From contig JAJKFL010000003.1 of NCBI GenBank assembly GCA_021186555.1, positions 39,217,908-39,281,907 on the forward strand: a stretch of 64,000 bases of DNA, given 5' to 3'. Source of the stretch: Reticulitermes speratus (lineage: Eukaryota; Arthropoda; Insecta; Blattodea; Rhinotermitidae). The position numbers were made by a program, and so were the translations under genes. Below the pieces are notes generated by a model, which did not search any database, was not told the origin of the DNA, and saw only the letters and a program-made list of their open reading frames with translations. Within the stretch, counting starts at the first letter, position 1; every line of letters starts with the position of its first letter. Shown here one piece after another: positions 24,120 through 35,425 of this stretch.

Positions 24120-24710
24120 ATATTGTAGTGTTGTATCACGAAATACATATTAACTGTAATTTTCCTCGTCATTTCGCATTCATTACTTTGCATCAGAACG
24201 TGTTGGTTTGAGTAATAAACAATTGCTGTGGAAGCTAAACTTCGAGAAATTTTGTGTTTAATCTGTGAGAATTAAATACATTTGTTCTTTTTCATCTCAT
24301 GTAATTTTGCTGTGGTCACGTATGAGATGCAACTATATATAGACTATCCGTACACTTTTAAAATGTTAGTTTGTGGAGCCTGAATTTACATTATTATCTA
24401 CACTAGAAGGGAAATTACTGCTAATGTTACAATAACAAATGGAATGTTTTACACTTACGTAGGAGCGACTCGAATACAACTACAGGGCTGAGGCTTGGAA
24501 CGGTTATTATTAGGCAATGAACCTGATAGCTGAGAACTTCCGCTTCAGTTTGTCTGTTTTACGAGAAAATTGGTATTTGGTATTATGCGTCGTGCCTCTA
24601 TCCGTGTACCTGGCCTTCCCCAAAAACTTTTGCACCATTTGACAATTTGCACAACACTTGATACTAAAACAACGCTACTAGAGAGTACCTACTTGATGTC
24701 ACTAATAAGA
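24120..24710. other. Intergenic DNA, no supported feature
   Basis: AT-rich sequence between the hammerhead-like relic and the truncated RTE copy. No open frame or repeat is recognised. Confidence 0.5.
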
Positions 24711-25098
24711 TAGAAATACCTGGAAAGTTTTGAAATGCGGTGTTGGAGAAAAATGGAGAAGATCAGTTGGACCGATCGTGTGAGAAATGAAGAAGTATTA
24801 CACAGGGTCAAGGAGGAGAGGAATATCCTACATAAAATAAAAAGAAGGGCTAACTGGATTGATCACATCTTGCGTAGAAACTGCCTTCTAAAACACGTGA
24901 TTGAAGGAAAGTTAGAAGGAAGGATAGAAATGAAGGGAAGACGAGGAAGAAGACGTAAGCAGCTGCTGGATGACCTTAAGGAAAAGAGAAGATACTGGAA
25001 ATTGAAAGAGGAAGCACTAGATCGCACCCTATGGAGAACTCGCTTTGGAAGAGGCTACGGACCTGTCGTAAGACAGACTACAGTATGAGTGAATAAAC
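24711..25098 (+). mobile_element. 5'-truncated RTE-type element, C-terminal 3' end
   Basis: Homology to the master element at 55355-58628 starts near ATAGAAATACCTGGAAAG and runs to the GAGTGAATAA tail. It covers only the last 125 or so codons of the reverse-transcriptase protein. The reading frame remains open (24735-25085) with about eight amino-acid differences and one in-frame codon loss from the master. It contains no RT catalytic motif and cannot be functional. No convincing target-site duplication was seen. Confidence 0.92.
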
Positions 25099-25884
25099 CA
25101 ACAGAGAGCCTTGCAAATGTCTTCATTCGGAAGAGCTGTGAGCGCTTTTTAGTATAGTAACATTACGTTTTGTTTGTTTATTTGATCTTACAGACTTTGA
25201 TATGAAACGTTAATATAATTACGTTGAATGCAGACGTAAATCAACAACAAGAAAGCTGCGGGGAATTTACATTCAGTTTCCCGTTTAATGCCGATAACTA
25301 ATGCACCTTTTGGGCCAAGCGCGTGAAAATTTGCAGGCAGATAAACATGCCATCAATTTCATCATGAAATGTCATTTACATGCCTACAATCGGCCAATTA
25401 TTATAGTTGACAAATGTAATGTAGCTAAATTTGTAATAGTGTAAATTATAAACACGGACTGATCACTCAGTATTATTATGTAAATTTACTGCTGGTGTAA
25501 CCGCTTACATAGAAGCATGTGATGGCGTAATAAGAACCGGAAATAGAGACGTCTGTTTCTTTCGATGCGTAATTAAGTTTATCACCTCTGAACATTGGAA
25601 TGGTTTGTTGAAATTACAGTCGTTATTATGGAACAGTGGAACGTGTGCTGATAATGTGACACGTTCTAAGCATTGCTGTTTGTTTCGACATTGTTGAGGA
25701 TGTCCTCTTTCACGTTTAGAATTCCCAAAACGTTGTGCAGGGTTCTTGGTACCACATGAGGTGCTGACAGCAACTGCTGGTACTACTCACAGTGTACCCG
25801 TAGCATTGGTGTATAACTTCATATAGGCTACTAATTTGACATACTTCTGAATGTCATAGTCGTATCTCATTTAAATAATCTCGG
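25099..25884. other. Intergenic DNA, no supported feature
   Basis: AT-rich with no open frame or repeat of note. It ends at the left copy of the SINE target-site duplication. Confidence 0.5.
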
Positions 25885-25897
25885 TATTGGGGACGGA

Positions 25898-26308
25898 GTC
25901 GACCTCGGTGGACTAGTGGTTAGCGTGCTCGCCACTGGACCCAAGGTTCGCGGGGTTCGATCCCGACCGAGGTAGATGGATTTTTAAGGGTGATAAAAAT
26001 CCGGAGCACCACTTCCTTCGGAGGGGAAGTAAAGCCGTCGGTCCCATGTCGTAGATTTACGGCATGTAAAAGAACCTTACGGGCATGAATAAAAATGTTG
26101 CGTAAGCCAAATTGCCTCCATTTCTCGCCCAAGTCTCCTGACTGCCTACCAGATGGCTCTGGCAGGCACATCAGGATCGATAGAACAGTAAGCGCGGCCA
26201 GTTGACCAGTCACCAACTGCCACGAATGCGCACGACTTAGTAACCTCGAAAAGAGGAGGCAAGAGGAGGCCCGGGCCCATATAGGGCTGTTGAGCCATGG
26301 TTATATTA
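25898..26308 (+). mobile_element. tRNA-derived SINE, family C, full length with 13-bp target-site duplication
   Basis: The head GACCTCGGTGGACTAGTGG ... GGGGTTCGATCCCGACC (about 25900-25975) has the box A and box B of a tRNA-Glu/Gly/Asp-like promoter, and its acceptor-like ends (CCTCGGT/ACCGAGG) pair. The long body includes AAAATCCGGAGCACCAC and CCAACTGCCACGAATGCGC. The 3' tail CCTCGAAAAGAGGAGGC ... AGGGCTGTTGAGCCATGG is shared with family B. TATTGGGGACGGA flanks it exactly (25885-25897 and 26309-26321), which fixes the boundaries and implies a fairly recent insertion. The 98-codon minus-strand open frame through it is fortuitous. Confidence 0.92.
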
Positions 26309-26321
26309 TATTGGGGACGGA

Positions 26322-28310
26322 AGTATAAATTATGTAGTTTCTTGTGTGTTTAATGTAATGTGAGTTCTTTCTTGCTGTATTTCTTCGTTATTTATGGTCA
26401 GTCCCACTGAATTTTGAACCTGCCTTTGCTAAAATACTACTGTTTTATGCTTATAGTATGGGACTCATACTCAGTGCATAGTTACTTCAGCAAATTTGCT
26501 GATGTATCTGTTCAGGTACGTTATCTTGCCACATTTGATACTTTGCTGACGCTTAAATCTTGCAGCAGGACTTGGTAGGTCGTATGCCTACGTCTGTTGT
26601 CACCAGTGGAGCCTGAAGAAATGTGTTTGCTGTAGTATAGTATGTTATTAACCCCGCCCCTCCCCCCCTCCGCCGATTTTCAGATTACGCCGCCTCCCAT
26701 GTTAAAGTCAAGTGATTGACGCAATTTTGTCAAACTCAGATTTGCTTAAGTCATATGTTGCCGGACATGAAGTGACTTTTGTTTTCGTGTCATGCAATGT
26801 AATTGTGTGTAGCAGAATGCTCTATGAATTTATAAAATATTTTTCTTAAAGAAGAAATATTTACGGAGTGAAGATAACATGTTTATAATGTAGATTGAAA
26901 ATGTCTATAAAACCTTTTTCACCCTCACTTCTAGCAACTGTTTCTCTTTGTACGCTTCAGTGAGGATGCTGCATTCGGTGTATTGTCACCACTGTTCTTT
27001 TACGTGTCTGTGACCGTGGCATTGTTACAAATGGAAATGTAAGAATAAAAATAGGATATGTGTCTACTGCTCGTGTTAAGTCCGTACTATTCAATAGGAC
27101 GGTACGAACGTATTATTAGTGCTAGTATTATTATTGTTATTATTATTATTAATAATATTATTATTATTAGCTTCATCGTAATAACACAGTAATTATTGTA
27201 GTAACTATTAAAGAAAGTGCATTATTGAGAAGCTGATAGTCGCGCAGCGGGTCGAGTATGGAAGCAGAAATTTAATTACAATAATCAGAACTTATCAAGG
27301 TAAATCCGTTCTTCCACACACCCCTTCCTTTAACGTCCATTTTTATGTGAACCTTCAATCAACCCCAAGGCCTATTAACTGTCTTTTCTATCTTTCTTGA
27401 TTAAGAGTTTCTACGTATTTCATATCTCCCCATATATGCTATATGTCACGCTTGTCTCATTTGTCTATAGTGGATTACCCAAATAACTTTTTGTGGAAGA
27501 TTAGAAGTTTTGGAGGTATTTAACCTAATATAATTTTCTGCACCCTCTTATTTATTTTTGTAATCCAAGCATTATTCTTAATACGTATTTATTATTATAT
27601 TTAATATTTTTATTATCGTCATCGTCACTGTCGCCAGTATTACCAATTTTCACGTGAAAATTCAGAATTCAGGAGACATTCTAACAGTCCATAACCTCAT
27701 CTTACGTATCCTAATATTTTCTGTGGACGCCCTGGAAGACCAAAAAGTGGAGGAGAGTAAGGCTGTAAAGTTGGACTTAAACCACTCTTTATCTCAAGTC
27801 GCTGGAGTTGTCATGTCTCGCGTGGCCCTGGGTTACTCCAACTTTTGATCTTGTTGCCAGGGAGATGCTGGAACAAGTGGAGTAGTGGTAGCTTCTGTTC
27901 TGTTGCCACTTGCTGAAGACGGCGCGCATTGGACAGACGTGTCAAACTCACTTTGCAGTGGCTGTGGACGGCATTCATAATTCAAAATAGGAACCCACTT
28001 CCCTTCCTCAGGCCTTAAACCAAGTTAAACCTTATCCCATCAGAATCTTGCTCGTCCCCTTAGCTACACTGTTGCGTTTTAAGTTTAAGTTAGACCGTTA
28101 AATATTCTGTTTTGGAAATTGTTTTATTTAATCCAAGCCAGGGTAGGCCTTAATCGTCAGGCATGCGGTCAGTTGCTTGAGAAATACATGCCTCATACAC
28201 AATTCTCTAAGATCTGCAAGCTCTTAGCTGTATCTTATATTTTGTTTGAGAATTTGTTGCGAGTGTAATTGTAACGTTTTTTCACATGGAAATTCTATAT
28301 TATTTACTTG
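26322..28310. other. Intergenic DNA with an ATT-rich microsatellite
   Basis: Contains a (TTA)n/(AAT)n tract near 27112-27170 and a C-rich run near 26651-26674. The open frame 27654-27848 (64 codons) has no motif. No gene is supported. Confidence 0.5.
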
Positions 28311-28663
28311 TAGTAAACTCAATAATAAGAGTAGGAGAATTATATATTATATTACATATATTTAGTAAACTCATTAATAAGAGTAGGAGAATTATATACT
28401 GTATTATATATACTCGTATATAGCAAGCTCATTAATAAGAGTAGGAGTATTATGTAGTATATGTATGTAGTAAACTCAATAATAATGGTAGAAGAATTAC
28501 TCAGTATATTATATATATGTAGTAAACTCATTAATAAAAGTAGGAAAATTATGTAGTATATTATATGTAGTAAATTTAATAATAAGAGTAGGAGAATTAT
28601 ATAGTATGTTTTATATATATGTACTAAACTCATTAATAAGTGTAGGAGAATTATATAGTACTT
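28311..28663 (+). repeat. Minisatellite, seven units of about 52 bp
   Basis: Each unit begins TAGTAAACTCATTAATAAGA and continues GTAGGAGAATTATATAGTAT plus a variable AT stretch. Units start at about 28311, 28363, 28421, 28468, 28520, 28568 and 28622, giving lengths of 47-58 bp that differ in the AT part. The 115-codon Leu/Ile-rich open frame on the minus strand is a translation of this array and not a gene. Confidence 0.93.
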
Positions 28664-31600
28664 TCCCAAGAGAATCATTAACTGTCTTGAAGTGTACAAA
28701 CGGCTGTCACATCATATCCCCCCCCCCCCGGCCCATGTATCTTTCGAATGTAGTACATGTGGTCATTAGTTGATTCGTTACGTCAAAATTCGCACTGATT
28801 ATCACAACGATCGTGTATTCGTATCAAGTCTCAGTACAGATGAGAATGATATGCCTGAACAGTGCTTGAAATAATGTAACCAAGATGGGCAAAAATACAC
28901 ATATTAGTAGTGTAACGAACTCCTTAGTCCATAGTGCTTCATGTATTGATAGTTTTAATTTTGTCACAAGTGCTGTTGAAATTACGAACTGAACCAGCTG
29001 AATTCTGTTTGCACCTTCCAAATCTCATGTCACTTTTACTCTGCTGAAGTCATACCAAAAATCCTTCTAAATCCAAGGCCATTTGTGACATTTCATAATA
29101 TTCTAGATTTTCTACTGCGAGGGGGTTTAATCTCTCGCCTTTTTCCTCTTCCCCCAACTACTTCTCTGATGACAGTGACTGCTCATTCAACATACTCGCA
29201 GCTACCCTCCATATCCGGAGACTTTTCCTGAAACTGTAATCTAAGAACCATACTGTGGTGACAGGAAGTTACTTAACATGAGGTAGGAATATAAACACTT
29301 CAATCATATACTGAAGTAACTATAAGGAGCAGAGCCCTCCTTGAGAATCTACTGTAATCATTTATCGCTAGTATAAGAATTTCCCAAATTTTGTGCAATT
29401 CGAAGTTTCATTACCACAAGAGCCCACTATTTGTCCATATCCAACGTCAGATGAATAAATTCCACCCCCTCTCAGTAAACTTTACTATCCATTTTGATGT
29501 TATCCTTCTGTCTACGCGAAGATCTTCCAAGTGGCTTCATTACTTCAGTTTTCCCCACCAAAATCCTCTATGCATTTTCTCTGCTCACCCACTCGTACCG
29601 TATACCACGCCCATCATATCTTAATTGATTTGAACCCCCTCATAACGCTGTGAGCAGTACAATTTATGAAGCTCCTCATTATGCAAATTCCTCCAGCATT
29701 CTCTTAATTCCTCTCAAACGCAACACCCAGTCTGTTTTCTTCTCTTAATATGAGTGACCGTGTTATACAGACGTATAAGCTAGGTAATTTAAGTGCTATA
29801 GAACACTACCTTTGGCACAGTAACGTAACATGAATTTAGAAAACAGTAATTATCAATTTGTTTCCTGAATACAGTTGAAATACGGTTGCAAGCATGATGT
29901 GAGTCACGTATTCTGAAGGAAAAGTGACTGTAATGTTAGGGCAATCAATACTTAGTAATTTAGAACTAAAATGTAAATTAAGCTGAATATACTGTTCTGG
30001 TATCAGCACCTTTTTTGATAACATATACAAAATAGTAACTAATAAATAATAATATCAGGTCTTTTGTGACTTGATTAAGCAGAATATTTGTGGTTAGCGA
30101 GGAGACTTGTAATTGGAATAAGTAACTTACAGAACTTTACGGTACAGCAGGTATATATCGTACTTCTTACGCATGAGATCTGGGGTTCAATTTTCAGTTT
30201 GAAGAACGGTTAATCTCACTGACATACGAGTATTTTATGGTTTACCTCAAAACCTCTAAATAAATAATGAAATAGCAATAACCCTAATATCTGTTATTAA
30301 TAACACAATTGGGTGTCTGCTGTTTTCATTATTACAGTATATGAAAATAATAATATTTATTGAGTAGAGCCCTTCCATCTGATGTTGCTTTTTTGGAACT
30401 ACCTTCTGATTAACAGCCGGTTGTCACGGTGGTAGCTGCCTGCCCCTCCGTTAATTACTTGCACTATTTATATATTTTTACCTTATTAAACAAGTAATAT
30501 GTAACTTTGTCTTCCGAGGTCTATAACAAATATTTTAATAGCACAAATAAATATTCTCTTGTAAGCAATTATTTACTTAGAAATTCCTTTCTCCATGTTC
30601 TTGTCTCTGGACAGCTCAATAGTACACGTTTGACATACTCTCCGTCTAAATAGCGGACATCTTTTGTGGTCTTTCCAGTTCCTTCCTAATACAACGTGCT
30701 ATGTCTGACCATTTGTGATAACTAAAATTTATGTATCCGTACAGTTTTTTGCCACCATATTCTCTCTTTTCTTATCACTACATCTGTCTATTAACAGTTT
30801 ACTTATTTCACATAAATTATTATTGATTCTGCCACAAAAATAGTGAACGAAAACCTCGAGTGGTTGCGATGTAGCAGGATGTAAAGTTTCTCAGTTCTGT
30901 CTCTGTATAAACATAAATTACCACAAACTCAAGCTACTGTTCCTGCTTCATTGCTAAGCTAAACATTCTAATGAATTTACCTCATCATTGCCTATAACGG
31001 TTCCATATTGAGATTCTTAGGCACAAATAGTGAAAGCCGGTTTTTACAGACTATGATTTTGTGCTATATTTATGTGAAAATTTAAGTAATGAGTAACCGA
31101 ATGACAGAGAGACATAACATTTCCCTAGTCTGAAGGAATTCGCTCCTCTTGCAAACGATCCAATATTTCACCTCTTTGTTCTGTGAGAGTATCAGAACAT
31201 AATCCTTCTTAGTAAAATTTTTAGTTGGTTTGCAACAGTAAGAAGTCTGAGATTTTCCTTTCTTGAATAATTAACTGCTGTTAGTTCTACTGTAGGGAAC
31301 ACAGATTGACAAGCAAATCCCTTGCACTTGTGCTTGCAAGGCCCCCTGCGGCCTCCTGCCTGCTGAAGTTAACACCGGAGAGGCTTCGGCTGTGTGGTTA
31401 CTTCGTGACTGACAACCCTGACAGTAGTGAAAGGGTTTAGCTGTAGACTGAGTGACATGGAGCAAGGCCTGTAGACGAAACCGTATGTTGACAGAAGAGT
31501 GATCGACATACCATAGCCACAGTCGCAGCTCTCCTAGTATCGGAGTTCTTACCGCAGTCATTAAAGTAGGCTGCAAATGGTACCTAGTCTCGAGAATTGC

Positions 31601-32660
31601 GTAGTGAAATCGTGCTATGTTATGTACGTACCCCTGAATGGCATTGTTGAGTATGTAACTCTCGTGCTCCACATTGAGTAAGGGAATTTCAGATAAATTC
31701 TATGCCCAAAGTTTGGATATCCTGGGGTGATGTGTGCCTTTTCAGTCTCTCTCCTAGCAAGCGCGGTGCCGGAACGTTAATGCATATTACAGTCACCTCC
31801 CGTCACTCGCTTTCCATTTGATTATTTACAATTATTCACCCATTCGACGCTTTGTAATGTTTGAATTGTAAAATGCGTTACCAGTAGGCAAATATATTGA
31901 CCAAGCGCTCTGGCACAAGCATTCCTTACCCATTTTAATTTAATGGTATGAGAGCATAAGCTATGGAGCTGGTGATTAATTCCATAAGGCAGATATTTAC
32001 TTGAGAGACTGACGGTAGGCCATTTGGTCAAGGTATTCGACGTCTTGTATGAAATCGGAGAGTTTATTACTTTCTCCACAGAATTCTGTAGCGGGTCCTA
32101 CACGCAGCCCGATGAATGCAGGACGCTACCTCACGCCATTTGTTTAATATCCTCCAATCACTCTTATAAGTGTTTACCACTACGTAATTTTTACATCTTA
32201 CTGTCACAGAAAATTTCTCTGTATTAAATATTTGTAAGGACTTATACATACCGACCTCATGCCAAACCATCAGGGTCAGCAAATAAGCTTATTTGGCTTC
32301 TAATTTCATAGACACGGTACCTTGAAACACCGCATACAGCCCTGAACTTGCGCCTAAACATTATGTTGCCAGCGCTGAATCGAAAGTTTGGCGATCACAG
32401 ATTTAAACATGATCGCGAGGTGGAAACATTTTTTTGACACTTTGGCTGCTAACACAGGATATGAACGTCTGTCAACAGGATACAAAAAAGCTCGTTCTAC
32501 GATAAGAGAAAAGCCTCACTTGCGGCGGTTCATGTATTGAAATGTAGTGGTTTAGCAGTACAATTAAATCTGAACAGTTCTTATTAGACTTCAAAATAAA
32601 GAACCAAAAATATGTGCGTTGTAAATTATTTTCTGACCGAATTTCCTAAACATGTTGGCT
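28664..32660. other. Long interval, no supported gene
   Basis: A 12-base C run sits at 28718-28729. The longest open frame is 31271-31672 on the minus strand (133 codons) across a moderately GC-rich stretch. It has no domain that I recognise, and its codon use gives me no reason to call it. A weak SINE-like GGGGTTCAATTTTCAG lies near 30183. The rest is AT-rich and unremarkable. Confidence 0.45.
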
Positions 32661-32662
32661 GT

Positions 32663-32725
32663 GTCGTAGTTCAGGCTGTTAGACACCGGCTTTACACCGC
32701 TAAGTCCCGGGTGCCGTCTCAGGGT
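32663..32725 (+). mobile_element. Possible SINE head remnant
   Basis: AGTTCAGGCTGTTAGACACC then GGCTTTACACCGCTAAGTCC and CGGGTGCC resemble the tRNA-like head of a blattodean SINE. The body is not recognisable and no target-site duplication is seen. Confidence 0.35.
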
Positions 32726-35215
32726 AGTAGACAATGGGACTATCAGAGACTGTAATTCCACAGAGAAAATAGTCCCACTCAGTCATGCGAAGGAAAGGAG
32801 GTGGATGTGTACGTATTCGAACATTTTGTATCTGATCCTAATTGTCATTATATACGTTGGCCTTCATTACTTTGTGGTCATATAGGAAGGCGTGACATAA
32901 AGCAGTGCATTTGAGAAAGAAACACATCTTATAATTACAGTTTTGTAAAACATATTATTTAATAGTTTTTCAAAGAAGATTTGTGGTAACATAACTTGTG
33001 ATATCTGCACAGGCGAATGTTTGGGCGGGTTGTGGTTCAGGGATGGCGACGGCTGAAGTCTGTTCTGCGTTGTTATATCAGTATTTATTTGTAATACTTA
33101 TGTTTTAATTTCAACTGCTATGGGAATCACAACACTTGTTTTAATAGCATCAAATCTCTGGAAGATTATTTCAGCACGTGCCAAATTTATCGGTATTCTG
33201 TTTTTGTCACGTTGTCTGCCAGAAACCCGTAACACAGAATGAGATGCAAGTGTTATTTTAAAAACTAATATCTGAAAATAACAGTACTTCCATAAATACG
33301 GACGAAGTGACTTTATTTTGTGCTTTTGTTTTTGAAACTATTTACTTTTTATTGTCTCTACCTTGAAAGAAGTATTGAAACTGAAAACAGCAGGTCTGTT
33401 TGCGTATGTCTCAGTAGCGGAGTATTATATATATATATATATACAGTGTCAGCATATTAGTAGCTAACAACATTATCCGTGATGTATATGTTACAGTGTG
33501 CTTGGATTGCGTGCTGAAAATAATGCGCATATCCTGAAACAAACAGTGGATTAGAATTGCGTGTAATACATTTGTTTGCATTTTCATATTGAATGTGAAT
33601 TGAAAAGTGATCTTGTCCGTAGCTTATAGTCTGTTATGTAAGCATTGATATCAGGCATGTTATTCCACAGCACACAGCGAAGTGTGTATTTAACGACACG
33701 AAGTTGATGCTGACAGTAAAGATACGACTGGAAACACGTTTAAATGCTGGCTTAAAAGTAGTGAACTTAAATTTGTGTCACGCCTTTCATAGCCTGAGAG
33801 AAAAGTATGATTACCGTAGTTCATAGACTCAAACATCATACAGCTTCAAAACAGTCTCGCATTAGGTACAGAGAAGGTGGCATTATGTTCCAATTAAGAA
33901 GCTGCAGTAGAGAGTCCTTATACAACGTTCAAGCAAATCAGTTTTTTTTCAATTCAAGTTATAATCTTGAAATATATCAAATACATTTACAGTAACACAT
34001 TTTGTCAACACCCTCCGTTATTACACTATATACTAGGACCTACACTTCCCATCATGTTTCACCTTCTTAAAGTCATTACGAAGGGGTGTATTAATTCGAA
34101 GGGTAGTTATTGATTAACATTAATAAGTCAAGCTCCATACACCACGATTAAAGTATCTAGTTTGACAAAAGTACGAGAGCTTGAATAATTCACATATATC
34201 TTTCTTCTTTTTTTATTTTGAGGTAGTTTTAGTTGGTTGCACAATATTATTTCCCTAGTAGTCCAGTTTAATCTTTATGTGTAATAATGTGGTGTCAAAA
34301 TTTATGAGTGTCATCTGTCGCCCTTTGTGAAATATTGAGCCAAAATTTGCCTGAAGTAATATAAGGTCAATCTATCCCTTTGAAGACCAAAAATGTGAAA
34401 GTTTTTTTCTGTCTATTGCTTCAGTAAAGAGAATTGCTTTGCTTGAATCTTCCAAGGCGTCGCTCTCTTGTACTTCTGCTAAGAGTAGTATTAAAATAAA
34501 GATGAGAATGGTGCGTTGGTGGAACGATACTTACAGAGGAAAACCGAAGTACTAGAAGACAAAAATATTACTGCCTGTGAGTCGACTGAAAATTTGACAT
34601 TGATAGGCACAGGTTAGATCCCGGGCCTCCGCGATGAAGGTCGACGAATGAAAGCCTTTGAAGATTAACATAAGTAAAGATTCATACATTTAGTGTGAAA
34701 CATTGCGGTGTGTAGGGCCTGTATACCAGGAGGCTGTAAAGGGCTGTATATCGGTACGTCGTTACCTATTATTGAGTTCACATAATACAGCTCTGCATTG
34801 CTGTACCTGTTCTATAAGACATGAAGTATTCTGCTATGTTACGGCATGTCGACTGGTAATATTTACCGACGTTTCATATGATCGTAATCTTCGGAGGCGA
34901 GCAGTGTAAGATGCGTGTGGCCTGTTTTCTGTTTCGTACGACATTCAGTTTCGTGTGCTGCTGTACAAATGTGACTGTAGTTGTATTAGACAGTTGTACT
35001 GAAACTAACTTCTGCGTAGAATAAACTAATATTAACTCGATTTTAAAATTACTCGTTAAATACTCTGACGACGAAAGGGCGCTTTCGACCTTTCTCTGAC
35101 TAACTGGAATATATAAGATTAAAAATTGTCGTAATAAATAAGCACTGTCAGCATTTCATTGCAGTTTTCCTTAGGCACAAATTTCCGTGAAAACAGGCTA
35201 TTTCTCTATTTAATT
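32726..35215. other. Intergenic DNA, no supported gene
   Basis: Contains a short (TA)n run at 33425-33443. Open frames of 71 codons or fewer carry no motif. A weak GAAACGTCGGTAAAT phrase on the minus strand near 34864-34880 recalls the hammerhead-like repeats but lacks a good stem. Confidence 0.45.
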
Positions 35216-35219
35216 TATA

Positions 35220-35423
35220 CAGGTTGTTTCAAAAAGAGCTTTACAACTTTGAAAGAGTATACAAATTTATACAGAGGACACACACAACGTTTCGAACTGT
35301 CATACTGTAGCAAAACACTGAAAGTTTGATGCACGTGGTACTGTAGTACCCAATACCACCACCGTCCTCTGTATAAATTTGTATACTTTTTCAAAGTTGT
35401 AAAGCTCTTTTTGAAACACCCTG
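35220..35423. mobile_element. 204-bp palindromic MITE with TA flanks
   Basis: About 60 bp at each end are inverted copies: CAGGTTGTTTCAAAAAGAGC, TTTACAACTTTGAAAGAGTA and TACAAATTTATACAGAGGAC on the left, against their complement ending at 35423 with only a few mismatches. TA lies at 35218-35219 and 35424-35425. Only about 80 bp in the middle is unpaired and none of it is coding. The CAGG(G/T)TGTTTCAAAA start and TA target suggest a non-autonomous Tc1/mariner-type element. Confidence 0.9.
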
Positions 35424-35425
35424 TA

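Noticed and set aside
25898..25975. Genuine tRNA gene
   Set aside because: The box A/B region is followed by a SINE body and flanked by a target-site duplication, so it is a SINE head. The same reasoning applies to the other heads.
28352..28699. 115-codon Leu/Ile-rich minus-strand open frame, membrane-protein-like
   Set aside because: It is a translation of the seven-unit minisatellite; the hydrophobic repeats follow the DNA repeat.
31271..31672. 133-codon minus-strand open frame in a slightly GC-richer stretch
   Set aside because: No motif, no neighbouring exon-like signals and no similarity that I recognise; left uncalled.
34864..34895. Minus-strand GAAACGTCGGTAAAT with CCGAAGA upstream
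   Set aside because: One core mismatch and no good stem; probably a very old relic of the same family.
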